A program made the position numbers and the translations under genes. Below the pieces are notes generated by a model. The model had not been told where the DNA came from and made no database searches. It saw only the letters and a list, made by a program, of their open reading frames with translations. From NCBI GenBank assembly GCA_905250075.1, contig CAJNOP010000031.1, positions 633,308 through 697,307 on the forward strand: a stretch of DNA of 64,000 nt. Reading direction: 5' to 3'. This document shows positions 24,039-35,603 of the stretch, piece after piece. The stretch's first letter is position 1; each line of letters begins with the position of its first letter. The stretch is from Rotaria sp. Silwood1 (taxonomy: Eukaryota; Rotifera; Eurotatoria; Philodinida; Philodinidae).

Positions 24039-24320
24039 ATGCAAGGAACAGACGGTGTCCCAACAACAGATCAAATTGAATTATATATTCCACGAAAATG
24101 TGCTGCAAGTAATAAAATCATTGCAGCTAAAGATCATGCTGCTATTCAATTGGATATTGCTGAAGTTGATGAACAAACAGGTCGAATGACTGGTAAAAAT
24201 CGTACATATGCACTTTGTGGTTCAATTCGTATGATGGGTGAAGCTGATGATTCAATTGTACGATTGGCTACAAGAGATGGATTTGTTGGAAAAGGATATT
24301 ATCTTAAAGATACCAAATAA
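24039..24320 (+). CDS. RPS21: 40S ribosomal protein eS21
   Basis: Single coding exon of 93 residues starting [21 protein letters not shown]. It matches the eS21 family along its whole length: [53 protein letters not shown] and LATRDG. eS21 is a small-subunit protein needed for late 18S rRNA processing and 40S assembly. Length is slightly above the usual 80-85 residues because of a short N-terminal addition and a lysine-containing tail. In-frame codons run upstream to 24015, but the ATG at 24039 fits the family start. A T-rich region and polyadenylation-like signals follow the stop. Confidence 0.95.
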   Translation: MQGTDGVPTTDQIELYIPRKCAASNKIIAAKDHAAIQLDIAEVDEQTGRMTGKNRTYALCGSIRMMGEADDSIVRLATRDGFVGKGYYLKDTK

Positions 24321-27202
24321 AGTGAACAATGAATATTTTCAAGATTCGCTTTATTTTTTTTTTTTGTACTCTCTCATGTTTTTTGTTTTTCTATCTTCAT
24401 CATTGTTTTAGAAAGGAAAAAAAGAGCGAGAGAGAGAAAGAAAGAAAAATTAATAAATAAAATAAGAAGATAAAAACAGATTTTTAGTTATAATAAAGCT
24501 TTTTTTTTTAATATAATCAATCAAAGATAATCAAGTATGCTGTGTACATAGAAAAAATCTATATTCGATTCTTGTGTTGCAAACTTTTATATTACAATGT
24601 TAGAAAAGTCGATGAACATACAGATCAATCATTCTAATATTGATATTTAGTTTTAGAAGATGAATGATGTCGATGTAAAACTTTCGAATTAATATTATTT
24701 ATTAATCAAATAAAATAGTATAAAACTTGAAAGTTATCTTTTTTTGAAATATCATGGTAAACGTGTATATACTGATTTTGAGATTTTATTTAAAGATTCA
24801 TATCAATAATAGCTTATGAATATATTATTTAGCTCTTCAGTTTTTATACTTTACGATAGTTCTTGCTTCGCTATCTTCAAACTTAATTAAAAAAATACTG
24901 TTAAACCTTCTTATATGGAATGGACAATAGTATGCATATATATATATAATGATACAATGATTTGTAATTATATCTTGAGATAAATAAATAATTTAGATGA
25001 ACTTGAGGTTTACTATATACATGATAACACGGAAAATATATTCAAATGGACGAAGAATAGTAGAACGGATTCAACATTGAATACTTGTTACAAGTAGAAA
25101 CATTTCATTATCATTATTCAAATATTATTCTCAGATATTTAATATGATCATAAATTTTGTTTTATCTGATATGATTGAAATGAAATAGTAAAATCTTGAT
25201 TATTGGAACTGTAACTAACAAGGAATGTCTTCTTACTGTTCAATAGCTTCTGAGTCGAGACTATGTATATAATGTTGACTCAAATGAGCTCTGAGAACAT
25301 TTCAATTTATTAGCTTATTTGTGACAAGATTATGCACTGTTACAATATTTTGTAAATCAATACTGTGATCTTCATGGGAACCGCTAGAAAAAAACTGATT
25401 TTTGAATTTCAACTTAAAACGTTGCACGGAAATAGCCTGTAAGAAAAATAGGTTTTTTTTTGTGAATACTTCAAACCTTGTTAAATCCTTAGATAGATCT
25501 ATGGTCATAGCGTGTCGGTTACATCACTCTTATAAATCGGCAGATTTGATGTTCTTATTTCAGGATAGAAGCAAATCAAAAGACTTGAAATTTTCACAAT
25601 AAATAACTCTCTCTAAGACCTGCCTGTATGCAAAGTTTCAAATCGAAATTCTAAAAAAACAGTTTTCCTCGTCTACGACATTCATTGGAAAAATACCGTA
25701 AAAGTGCAGTATCTCTGCAGCAATAAGCTATAAGTACGAACTTTTTAGGATACTATAATCATTGGAATATAATGCGTAATAATATAGAAAAAGTTGTTCA
25801 GTTGCTTTCAGTAATGTATTCATTTATTTTAGCAACAGTGAAAAATTTTGAAACTGATCAAACAACGTCAAAATATATAAAAATTGATGATAATGAAATA
25901 GTGTAATGATCTCGGTACATATATTGAATCGCTCGTTGGAATTCATTAATATATGATACTGTTTAAGTTTGCGGAAGAATTATAATTTCGAATTAAGTTC
26001 ATAGGTAAAAAAGATATGCAATAATCTAATTTGATTATAGATGAAAATGAAAATTTTCCATAAGAAACTCTTATATATTGTACACGAAATGATATCCTAC
26101 TTGATACAGCGAATTAATATTCAGGCAAAAATTATTTTTCTATAACTTGTAATGTCAAAGACAAAGATACTAAACATAAATCTACAGCTATCAACAAAAT
26201 GTATGAGAATAGGTTTTATAAATAAACGGTTAAAATCTTTTTGAGTATTTTCAAAAAATCAGCGTACATCGTCTATCTGTTAATTGGTCCTATGATTAGT
26301 AATCATCATCGAATAAGTTCGCAAAGTTTACTTTACAAACTTTTAATTTATCTCTCATCATTCAGTTACTCAAGTAATCGAACTAAGAAAAAGTATTTAC
26401 AAAATAAGTCACGTGATGCATACTAATTTAGTCAATAAAAAACAATCTTAAAGCATTCTTTTTCAATTTTAAGATTCTGATAGAAGCAAAGAAATTTCAG
26501 TGGAGTGAACTTGGTGTCGTAGAAAAAAATACTAAAGTTTATTCACCATTTATGTGTTTGTGAATTTGACAATATTTTTTGATAGCAATTGTGATTCAGA
26601 AGCTTTAGAATCGTAAGTCAATATAGAGANNNNNNNNNNAAATTGAATAACATCATTTAGTCATAATATCTAATTTTCTTCTAGACGTAATATTATAGTC
26701 TTGAGCTCTGAAAACATTTTGTCTTTACCTACAAATAAGTCTTTTGAAGAATGCGAGCGAATATCATTTACAAAATATTCATAACCTAAATTAACATGCA
26801 AGTTTTTTCATCAGATATACAGTTACCATATTTTCTATTTATTTATTGCTATAACGTTTTCTTATGGAAGATATAATTGTTGAATTACACTGTTAAGTTT
26901 AGGATTAAAACTGCTTGTCAGAATTCAAAGTGTTAATTATTTTAAATTAAATAGCACTTTTCAGAAGATTGAAAATCGACTAATTAATGGCTTTATGTAA
27001 AGCTTAAAGGGAAAGAATTCTTAATTAAAAACAACGTTTTTTTTATTAATATCACATAGCAGTCTTATTTTCTCATAAGAACAAGTAAAGGAATTTTTTA
27101 AGTAATTTTTTAACATCTATTTGTTATTTATTCAACAAAGATATTTCTCTAAAAAAAAAAAAAAGTCGAACTTGTATATTTACAGAGGAAAAAAAACATG
27201 AA
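24321..27202. other. intergenic region with an assembly gap
   Basis: About 2.9 kb of AT-rich DNA with a run of 10 Ns at 26630-26639, so its true length is uncertain. Near 25380-25700 is a patch that partly resembles 29460-29700 (both contain a CGTTTCAAATC-like block), suggesting an old dispersed repeat. No gene recognised. Confidence 0.5.
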
Positions 27203-28964
27203 TTAACTATTTAAGATCTTCGTATTAGTTTCTTTTAAAACAAAATCAATTATATCCATAAATTGTTGTGATTCATGTGCTTCAGCAATAGCTTCGTTTA
27301 CAGAAAAAAGACATCGTAGAAGATTTGAAAAACGTATCACAGCTTGATGATGATCATATTTATGTAAAAGATATCGCCATGCTAAATCTGTATATAAATC
27401 TTGAATAGGTAAAATCGCTGTGACATTTGTTAGATTAATCAAAATATTTTTTCTGTATACAGTATAGTTAATTGTAGAGAAAGCAAGAATTGCAAGTATT
27501 AATTTAATAAATGTAACGTCAGAATCAAATTGATCAATAACACGTTTAATAAGAACTATCGCAGATGGTGGAAATATCATCTCGGCAGACTTTACGAAAG
27601 ACAAATTATCTAATAATCTTGCTTGACGTAAAAGAAACATTCCACCAATAGTTGCTGTATATTCTACTGTACTTTCAAGTAAAATCGTACGATCATGTTG
27701 AGATAATAAGAGACAATCACGATTTTTCTCGAATACAAGTTGAACTTTACTCAACAGTGCTATAAAAAAATGCTGAACTGATGAATATTTAAATCGTAAT
27801 TTGAGAGGTAATCGTTTTTGTTCTTCCAGAAAATGTTCGACAAATGCATATCCACTATTTTCATCGAAACGCTGAACTAAATTTGATAAAAGATTCCATT
27901 GATCCATACTTAATATTGCTTGATCGAATTTTAAGAGATTTAATGTTGGAACCTAAGAGAAAAAGGAAACAAAATTAAATTTCTAAAGTAAATATTTTGA
28001 GAAACTACATTAAGTTTGAATAACAAATCTGAAAAACATTCGAAATATTTTCAGACTTGTATGATTTTTGCCTTTGTACATATTGATAAATTGTCAACAA
28101 TCGATATCATAATTTAAAGTTCATCATATTCACTTTATTATTTGATTTTGCTGATTTTTCTTTGACAAACTTGATTTGACGTTCAAAAACTTAACTATCA
28201 CACATGCTAATACTAATTTACTTTTTGTTGATTTTTTTTTGTCTTTGTACTTGAACAAACTAGATTTTTGTATTAATAAGTACATATTATTCTTGAAAAT
28301 AGAATATCAATTGGTTGAACAAACTTTTATTATTATCTCTAAAATATAACAACTAAAAGAAATAATAAGTTGGTTATGCCTATTCGAATTGATCAGTATT
28401 ATAAACATTTTCACTAGCATATCTTTTAATGATTTAATATAGTTTGTAGAAATCGAATAAATATAATGCATGAACGTTCTCACCTGGTCAAATTGACATT
28501 TTTTGTTCGATACCACTGATGTTGTTGACGTTAATGGTATTGAATCAAAAATCGACTTTTCTTTTTCATATTTTTGACTCTTCGTGTATCGACATGATCG
28601 AATCATTTCAATACGCATTCCATTCATGAAACATTTTCGAAGTCGACATGAAGCACATATATGACGATTATTTATATTAATATCACACTCATTACCAAAC
28701 GAACATTTTAATACTAACTAAAAACAATCAATAGAAATATTAAAAAACAACAAGAGTTTTCTATCTATTTACATTAACCTTTCGATTTTCTGCATTACGT
28801 TTAAAAAACATTTTACATGAATGACATACAACAGCACCATAATAAGAATATCTTGCAGATGCTCCACAAATTTTACATTTACATAGAACTGTATTTTTCT
28901 GTCGTAAAACAGTTTTAGAAAATGTCGATGTAGTTAGTAAATTCTTAATAAGTATTTGTTCCAT
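27203..28964 (-). CDS. nuclear receptor, array copy 1
   Basis: Exons 28964-28779 (186 bp), 28717-28484 (234 bp) and 27952-27203 (750 bp), all phase 0, encode 389 residues. Residues 30-86 are a C4 zinc-finger DNA-binding domain. Finger 1 ligands are C30, C33, C47 and C50; finger 2 ligands are C67, C73, C83 and C86. The recognition helix reads CHSCKMFFKR instead of the usual CEGCKGFFKR. Residues 87-140 are the hinge, with a basic C-terminal extension after GMRIEMIRS. Residues 141-389 form a divergent ligand-binding domain with the family signature LLSQHDRTILLES. The C-terminus keeps a helix-12-like segment. It should be a DNA-binding, possibly ligand-gated transcription factor. The subfamily is unclear. 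It is closest in exon lengths and introns to copy 2. Confidence 0.9.
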
Positions 28965-30044
28965 TCATCAATTGTGAAATCCACAATTGCCTATTATAAA
29001 AAGAAAAGAACTGAAAAATTTCGACGTAGCAAGGTTATGAAGGTGAATGAAACTCACAGTTTCTTCTAACACATAAATAAACTGACGATACGCAAGAGGA
29101 AAAAAAAAGAAAACAGAAAAGAAAAAATGTGTTTTTTGCCTATAAAGCGGGATGATTCAAAAAAACAGAATATGTTGATTGTTTGTCTAGGGTATGTGGG
29201 TCAAAAGAACAAACGTAGGTTACGCATACAACACAGAAGAAATTGTTCTTAATAATCTTGCTTATATATGCATAAAGAAATTTTGGTTATTCTTTCTTCA
29301 AATTTCTCAATTAGTTATATTTGTACTTCACACGAAAAGGACAGTTCAGATTTGCGCACTATCAAAGTTATTTTGGTCATATATTATATTAAAATAACGC
29401 AGTGAAATATCAAAGTATATCATACTTGACAAAAAAACAAAAATAATAATCATTTTAACATTCTATAAAAGGTGTCCAAAGTCTCTTCAAAATACGTAGC
29501 TTTCAAGAAATGCATGTTCTATACACTATCCATGGCAAAGCATCTCAATCGTGAAAGTCTCATATCTCGAAAAAGACTGCGTTCAAAACTTATGAGTTTT
29601 TTTTAATGGAAATTAGTCTAGATCAGGTTTCTATATACAGAACGTTTCAAATCAAAATTCTGAATCAGGATTTTTTTTGAAAACCCAGGCTCTCTAGAAA
29701 AGCGATAGACTAAAAATTCGAGAGTTCACTCAAAGACTAATAAGAAACATAATATTTTAGAGTTTTGATTATAACACTATGTAGTATCTAATGGCAAAAA
29801 AAAACAGTGAAATCGGGAGGAAAGCAGCTGAAGAGGTTCTCTCGACAGGCGATGAATATTATTTTTACTAAAAAATTGCACTAGATGCTCTAAAATGTTT
29901 TTAAATTATTCATACACAGTATGCGGGTTAATTAGAATATGGTTCGAGAAATGCATTACGAAATACCACCTACTAATAAAACATACAGAGAAATAAAGGT
30001 GACGAAAGAATGATTCATCGTGATCTCATATTTTTGTTGGTTAA
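28965..30044. other. upstream flank of nuclear receptor copy 1
   Basis: About 1.1 kb. It includes the likely promoter of copy 1 and possibly an old dispersed repeat (29460-29700). Short frames such as 29194-29397 show no motif. Confidence 0.4.
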
Positions 30045-30582
30045 CCCTTAAAAGCCCAATATCTATTCCAAGGAACATTAGAATAATTCGAATAAATTTC
30101 ACTACCAGAGCTTATGTGGAAAAACCAACATTTTTCTGAACTGACATGACATTAGCGATCATACAGAAATGAAAATATACTTCTCAAATGACTCTTAAAC
30201 CGAACAATCAACCTTTCACGACTCGTAATTTTTTTAGAATCGCTTTTCTTTTCTCAAGTTTTTTTATTCATATAAGCGGTAGGCATGCACCAAATCCTGT
30301 TTTTAAGTGATAAAGATGACTCATTTTCGATGTCAAGAACAGTCAGTTCCTGTCAAACCTTCGAGTGCCCTGTACCAGGAGTCCTAATGGGCTGGGCCAA
30401 GCCCAGCCTGGCCCAGCCCAGCTCATGGGCCGAAATTTTTTTAACAGAAGACCATGGGCCGGGCCGATTTTTTTGATGGGTGCCCATGGGCCATATTTTA
30501 AATAAAAAATAAAAATTTTCAAAAGATGTCGCGTATTATCACTGAAATTTTCTTTTCGATAAATCGAATTTAACACTTTTAT

Positions 30583-31073
30583 TTGCTACAATATAGCTAT
30601 ATTCGTGAAGAAATAAAACGAATTATTTACAAGTCCAAACAACAAGAAGATGCAATTTCGCCTGAAAATATAAAACGTAAAGTTCAAGTTTTTATTCTTG
30701 AACAATATGAAGATGACGATGATCTGAATTCATCAAAAGTTGAGAATAATAGTCCAGGAAGTGAAGATTATGATTATAATCCGTTACATACAGATGAATT
30801 AGCAAGATATTTAGCTTTAGAGCTTGACTAATCAAAATTGTCATCAAATCCACTTGAGTTTTTGAAAGAATATCAAGGAATGTTTCTTGTTCTATCGAAA
30901 CTTGCTCGACAAATCCATTGTATACTTGCATCATCACCTGCAGTAGAAAGATGTTTCAGTTGAAGTGGTTTTATTGTTAATGAACGTCGAACACCATTAA
31001 GTTCTGATCAACTCGATAATATTATAGTAATTAGGTCAGTAAAAACACTACTAAAGCAATATTTTGTTTCATA
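30583..31073 (+). pseudogene. hAT transposase C-terminal dimerisation domain, broken
   Basis: The reading frame shows an acidic linker and then the conserved hAT dimerisation block: NPLEFLKEYQ, LSKLARQIHCILASSPAVERCFS, SGFIVNERRT and LSSDQLDNIIVIRS. It is interrupted by TAA at 30829-30831 and by TGA at 30961-30963, the latter in place of the Trp that normally follows ERCFS. The N-terminal BED finger and RNase H-like catalytic core are absent, so this is an internally deleted, inactive copy. Confidence 0.85.
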
Positions 31074-31347
31074 TTGTCTTAGTTTATTTTTGTATATTAT
31101 ATTTATTTATTGATATTTTTGACTTTTAATATATACTGTGTATTTATGATGCTGATATTGATATCTTCATTTGACTTTGTATTAATTATGTGCAGGTATG
31201 AAGAAATTAATGTTTCTCTTTATTTATTTTTTGATATTTTTATTGACATAACTTCTTTATTATTATTAATTGGAAAAGTAAGTTTTGAAATTTAATTTAT
31301 GAACTAAAAGAATAGTAAGGTCTATTATATATTTTTCAATATGACAA

Positions 31348-31625
31348 GAAGAAGAAGAAGAATACCCCGCCTTTCGGCTACCTTGCGGTGTAGGGTGCTG
31401 TCCGAGAACAGTTTCGAGAGCCCGATATTTTTTCCTATATCTATTACTAAATGTAGCTCTGGACAGAAGGACGGTCTGACTCAGAGTTCTTCCGCTTAAT
31501 CACTTAAGCTCCCCATACATACTGACTAACCACATACTAGTCACAAGGGCTTTAGTGTATGTCAACCACGTAGTCAGTTTGTTATCGGATGAGTGATCCG
31601 AGACAATGCAGCCGTTAGTGACTTC
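31348..31625 (-). mobile_element. SINE- or LINE-tail-like retroposon inside the hAT copy
   Basis: A 278-bp block, less AT-rich than its flanks, is bounded by an 11-bp direct repeat CAATATGACAA (31337-31347 and 31626-31636). It carries a (GAA)n tract at its left edge, that is (TTC)n at the 3' end when read on the minus strand. A target-site duplication plus a simple-repeat tail indicates target-primed retroposition. No protein frame, and no clear A/B box is visible, so a truncated non-LTR element and a SINE are both possible. Confidence 0.65.
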
Positions 31626-32013
31626 CAATATGACAAACTAAACTATCTATGCGGAAAATGTTAATAACATATGTGACCCATGGGCACCCATGGGCTGGGT
31701 CGATTTTTCGGAGAAAACCATGGGTGGGCCGGGTTAAAGTTCGATAGCCCATGGGTTGAATTTCTCAGGCCCAGTCCAGCCCATTAGGACCCCTGCCCTC
31801 TACTCAAATTTTATTGCACTATCTGATGCTAGTTACAGATATGTTAAATCTGACTGAAAAATATGCAGGATTTGACCGAAAATTCACGTTTTTTGATCGA
31901 ATCCTGTCAAATCCTGCACATTTTATAGTAGGATTTGATATATTTGTAGCTAGCATCAGATAGAGCAATAAAATTTCAGTAGAGAGCACCCGAAGATTTG
32001 ACAGGAACTGACG

Positions 32014-32498
32014 TAGGGGTGTCGGCTTAGCATTAGTATTAGGAAAATGCTAATACTTTTGCATTAGGGTTAAAAATTTAACTTAATGCTCTTGTGTTAG
32101 AATTAAAAAATTAATTTAATACTTTGGCATTAGTATTATAAAAGTATTAGTCTAATATTAATGCCTATAGTTCCCGAAAATAGAACAAAATTGCTTCTTT
32201 ATGATAATTTTTTTCCCAAAACAGAACACTTATGTTCCGTTATGGGAAGCTGTTCCCAATAAAAGAACAAAAGTGTTCTGTTTTGGGAAAAAAATTATCA
32301 TAAAGGAGCAACTTTGTTCTGTTTTCTGGAACTATAGGCATTAATATTAGACTAATACTTTTATAATACTAATGCCAAAGTATTAAATTAATTTTTTAAT
32401 TCTAACACAAGAGTATTAAGTTAAATTTTTAATTCTAATACAAAAGTATTAAAATTTGCATAAAATAATGCAATGCCAATGCTAAGCTGACACCCCTA
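32014..32498. mobile_element. palindromic hAT MITE, 485 bp
   Basis: The ends TAGGGGTGTC(G/A)GCTTAGCATT are inverted repeats that continue into arms covering almost the whole element, so it can form one long hairpin. It is flanked by an exact 8-bp target duplication AACTGACG (32006-32013 and 32499-32506). The other arm of the host foldback (near 30345) shows the uninterrupted site. No coding capacity. Confidence 0.92.
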
Positions 32499-33172
32499 AA
32501 CTGACGGTTCTTGACATCATAAATGAGTCATCATCACCTAAAAACAGGATTTGGTGCATGCCTAATGAATGGCATGCGGCTTTGGTTTTTTTAAGCGATA
32601 TTGTTAAATATAGTGTTAAGGTATCTGATGAAACCATCTCGTAAATTTTAAACCACTCCACTAACACAGGACACTATCATAAAGAAAATGTTCCTTCTAT
32701 GGAATATTCCGCCTCAAGAAAAAAACAAAACAAAGGGATTTTGACTTGGGGTTTTGGTCATAAATAACTGATACGCTATCTAGGTTGCCCTGAAATTTTC
32801 AGCACCAACTGTTGTTTGCTTTTGAAAATACGGCATGTTGAAGAGAAGCCGGATTTTCAGAGGTTTTTGCAAAATATTGCCGGTTCTCTTCTGCTTCCAA
32901 TATTTCAACAACAAAGAATCTATTTTCATGCAAATTCCAGGGCAATTTAAGGATTATATAAACTGATTAAAGAGGAAATTTCAGATCGAAATTCCTTTCT
33001 TTCACGTTTTTTTCAAGTTCCAAGATTTCTGCTAGAGGACATTGTGTAAATCTAGGAAAAGAACAAGGTACTTTGTTTTAGCTATAGAATGAGCATACTG
33101 AAGGTCCATCAGCTCTATTTGTATGGTTCTCTTCCTTCTGTTGCAAGAAAAACCCCCTTGGGCTTTTAAGGG

Positions 33173-35060
33173 TTAGCAAACAAATTTGCTTCGAAGCGTC
33201 TCGACATCTTTTTATGTTCGTGAGTTATTCGAAAATAAAGAAGCCTTTAAAAACTTCACTTTACGAAGAATGCTAGTACCTAAATGGTTAATTAAATCAA
33301 TGCATCATTAGTATAAACATAAAGTCTTTTTGGTGACATTAAAATAATTCAAATTTTAAACAGTTATTTTAAGTGCAAAATCTTTTAGTCTTTTTTTGAA
33401 CGTTACGATTTTTTCATTTTTCTTGTTTTTTTTATGTTGATTAGGTTTACAAACAAAAAACTTGTGTTCGTTATTTAGTACAGATATTAAAATTTTGCCC
33501 ATTATTGTCTTTCACTTTTAAGACACAATTGAATATGTTCGAAGACTTTATTTGTGTTTTTCTTCAGTGTTCATTAAATAATGTTTACAAAACAAAGTTA
33601 CTGAGGTTAACTAATCAACACTTTCGAATATGTGGCTTAAATCGCTTCACTATAATTATTGCATTCCGTAGATATGCTGTATTTAAGACTGTTGCAAAAA
33701 TGATAGTATTTAAAGGAGTAAAAAAGATTCCTACTACAAACAACGTCCCAGAACTATCGAGTACTTCACTTGCAACCAATTCTCCAATTTCAATCGACGA
33801 TAGAAGTGAATCTACTAGAAAATCATATTTAAGGCAAACTTCGGAATATCAATACATTCTTCGGCTGAGATTTTTCTGAATAGAATCGCATCGCTCAGAT
33901 TTGAAATATGATCATTTGAGGTTTTACTTTCCGCTGTTGATGATTTATTTAACACGAGCAAAGTTTCCTATTCTCATGGACATTTGATCTAGCGCGTGTC
34001 TACTATAGTTTTTGTTGAATTCATTCACTGTTTGATTAGGATCTGCAATTTTAACGTATTTTTTTACAATTGAGATTTAGTAGTGGAACAATTATAACTA
34101 TTTATATTATATTTTACTTAGATTCAATATTATTCGATGAAAATCTTGAATGAAATTCTGAAGTTCATTTCTCATATTGTCTTAGTCTTAAGCAGATGTT
34201 TGGTGCTGCTTACCTGTTTTATAATCCTATGAAATCGTTCTATATAACACAACAAAATGAACTTGGCAGCAATGGAGAAAATTTACTAAAATGAGTTTTC
34301 AGTGACTGATAATGCCATATTTTTATATTCAACATGTACGGACAGTTCAACATTTTTAGCGGGCTAGAACGTTTTCTTACTATCAAGCTGAAAATAGTAT
34401 TAATAGATTTTCTACAATAGTTACTGTAATACTTTCAAAATGTAATTTGTTTTCTATTAAGTATCCAGCAGTTTCGCTCATTTTATATGTAGCTTACAAT
34501 CGATAGACATCAAAGTTGCATTTCTATACTTATCACACGGTTAATATCTTCATTATTTGAAAAGAAATTTTTAAATCGACGACTGAATTCGTATCACATC
34601 ATATTTTAGTTTTCATTAATTCTTTGTTACTATTCATATATCAATCAAACTGTTGTTTTTAATAATGATATTAAATTTCTATATTGAATACAGTCGCTAA
34701 AACTTGGTATTTTCCAGATTAATGAATTGTTCATGATCACAATCATACTTTACCAATATGCATTTATTCAAGACAGTGTGAAAAACTAATGTATTTCCTA
34801 TGTGAGGAAAAGATATTCTAGAATATTTACTCTTTGACGTTTATATTAAGTAGGCAAACACCCTTTTGGACTTTTGCTAATTTCACCAACACGTTCTTAT
34901 AGACCAAATATGAACTCACATAGTGGATATCAGTTCGATTGATTTTCTTGTAAGAAAAAAATAGTGACTTTTCTGTTCATTCTTTCCCTATCATTGAAAT
35001 TTTACTTGAAAAACTGACGTCATATTTTTCTCATTTGATAATATTATGTTTGATTGAATA
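33173..35060. other. intergenic region between nuclear receptor copies 1 and 2
   Basis: AT-rich. The plus-strand frame at 33505-33879 contains Cys/basic segments (CSLNN..., NQHFRICGLNRF) that faintly recall a decayed second zinc finger of a nuclear receptor. This is too weak to call. Nothing else recognised. Confidence 0.4.
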
Positions 35061-35603
35061 CTTGAGGTTGACCAAAAGTTCGTACAACTGTGTTTAAAGA
35101 ACCTTATCGGATGAGGTATTCTATTCAGAAATAAAAAACCAATATACCATGTTGTAGAGGTTTTTGAAGCGCGTCGAATAGTGTATAGTAAATCCTGTTT
35201 TCATAAGATTTTGAAAGACCTAGAGTCAATTTACTAATAGATGACTACACATCCATGCCAACACAGACAAGATAATCGAAAATGCTTCATATATGAAGTT
35301 GTAGCCCGTCAAAAAATCTACAAAATTATATGTGAAAAAAATATTTTACAAACACTTTCGACTAATACCAAGGACCACAATATTCAGTAACCTATCACAC
35401 TTAGATGTGCATGTATAGTCGCCGATCAGTAAATTGACTCTAGTTCCTTCAAATTCGTATGAACACATGATTTACTACATACCATTCGACGCGCCTCAAA
35501 AAGCTCTATAACATGGCACATTAGGTTTATCATTTCTGAATAGCTCACATTATCCGATAAGGTCCTTTAAACACCGTTCTACAGACTTTTGGTCAACTCC
35601 AAG
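35061..35603. mobile_element. palindromic MITE flanked by TA, 543 bp
   Basis: The two halves are inverted copies over about 180-190 bp each. Ends are CTTGAGGTTGACCAAAAGT and CTTGGAGTTGACCAAAAGT. Shared inner words include AACCTTATCGGAT (GACCTTATCGGAT in the other arm) and GCGCGTCGAAT. Both ends abut TA (35059-35060 and 35604-35605), the target of Tc1/mariner-type transposases. No coding capacity. The arms have diverged noticeably, so the insertion is old. Confidence 0.8.

Larger units (their letters stand above)
30376..31795 (+). mobile_element. degenerate hAT transposon, 1.42 kb
   Basis: Ends are inverted repeats beginning CAGGAGTCCTAATGGGCTGG and CAGGGGTCCTAATGGGCTGG. Long, GC-rich subterminal repeats of GGGCC and CCATGGG words follow. 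It is flanked by 8-bp target duplications CCCTGTAC and CCCTCTAC (one mismatch; 30368-30375 and 31796-31803). The opposite arm of the host palindrome shows the unoccupied site. Inside are a broken transposase remnant and a later retroposon-like insertion. Confidence 0.88.
30280..32564. mobile_element. hAT-like foldback element split by two later insertions
   Basis: Once the two inner insertions are removed, the element is one long palindrome with arms of roughly 230 bp centred near 31890. The ends read TAGGCATGCACCAAATCCTG on both sides. The flanking 8-mers ATAAGCGG (30272-30279) and ATGAATGG (32565-32572) agree at five of eight positions, which suggests a decayed 8-bp duplication. The arms give independent empty-site copies for both inner insertions. 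Confidence 0.75.
30045..33172. mobile_element. outermost element of a transposon nest, piggyBac-like ends
   Basis: The 15-bp inverted ends CCCTTAAAAGCCCAA are flanked by TTAA on the left (30041-30044) and TTAG on the right (33173-33176). TTAA targets and CCC-starting termini are typical of piggyBac-type elements. No piggyBac transposase is visible. The element hosts the hAT-like foldback at 30280-32564. The short terminal match and imperfect target duplication make this the least certain layer of the nest. Confidence 0.5.

Noticed and set aside
30343..30576. Minus-strand frame rich in Trp/Gly/Pro
   Set aside because: It is generated by GGGCC/CCATGGG subterminal repeats of the hAT element.
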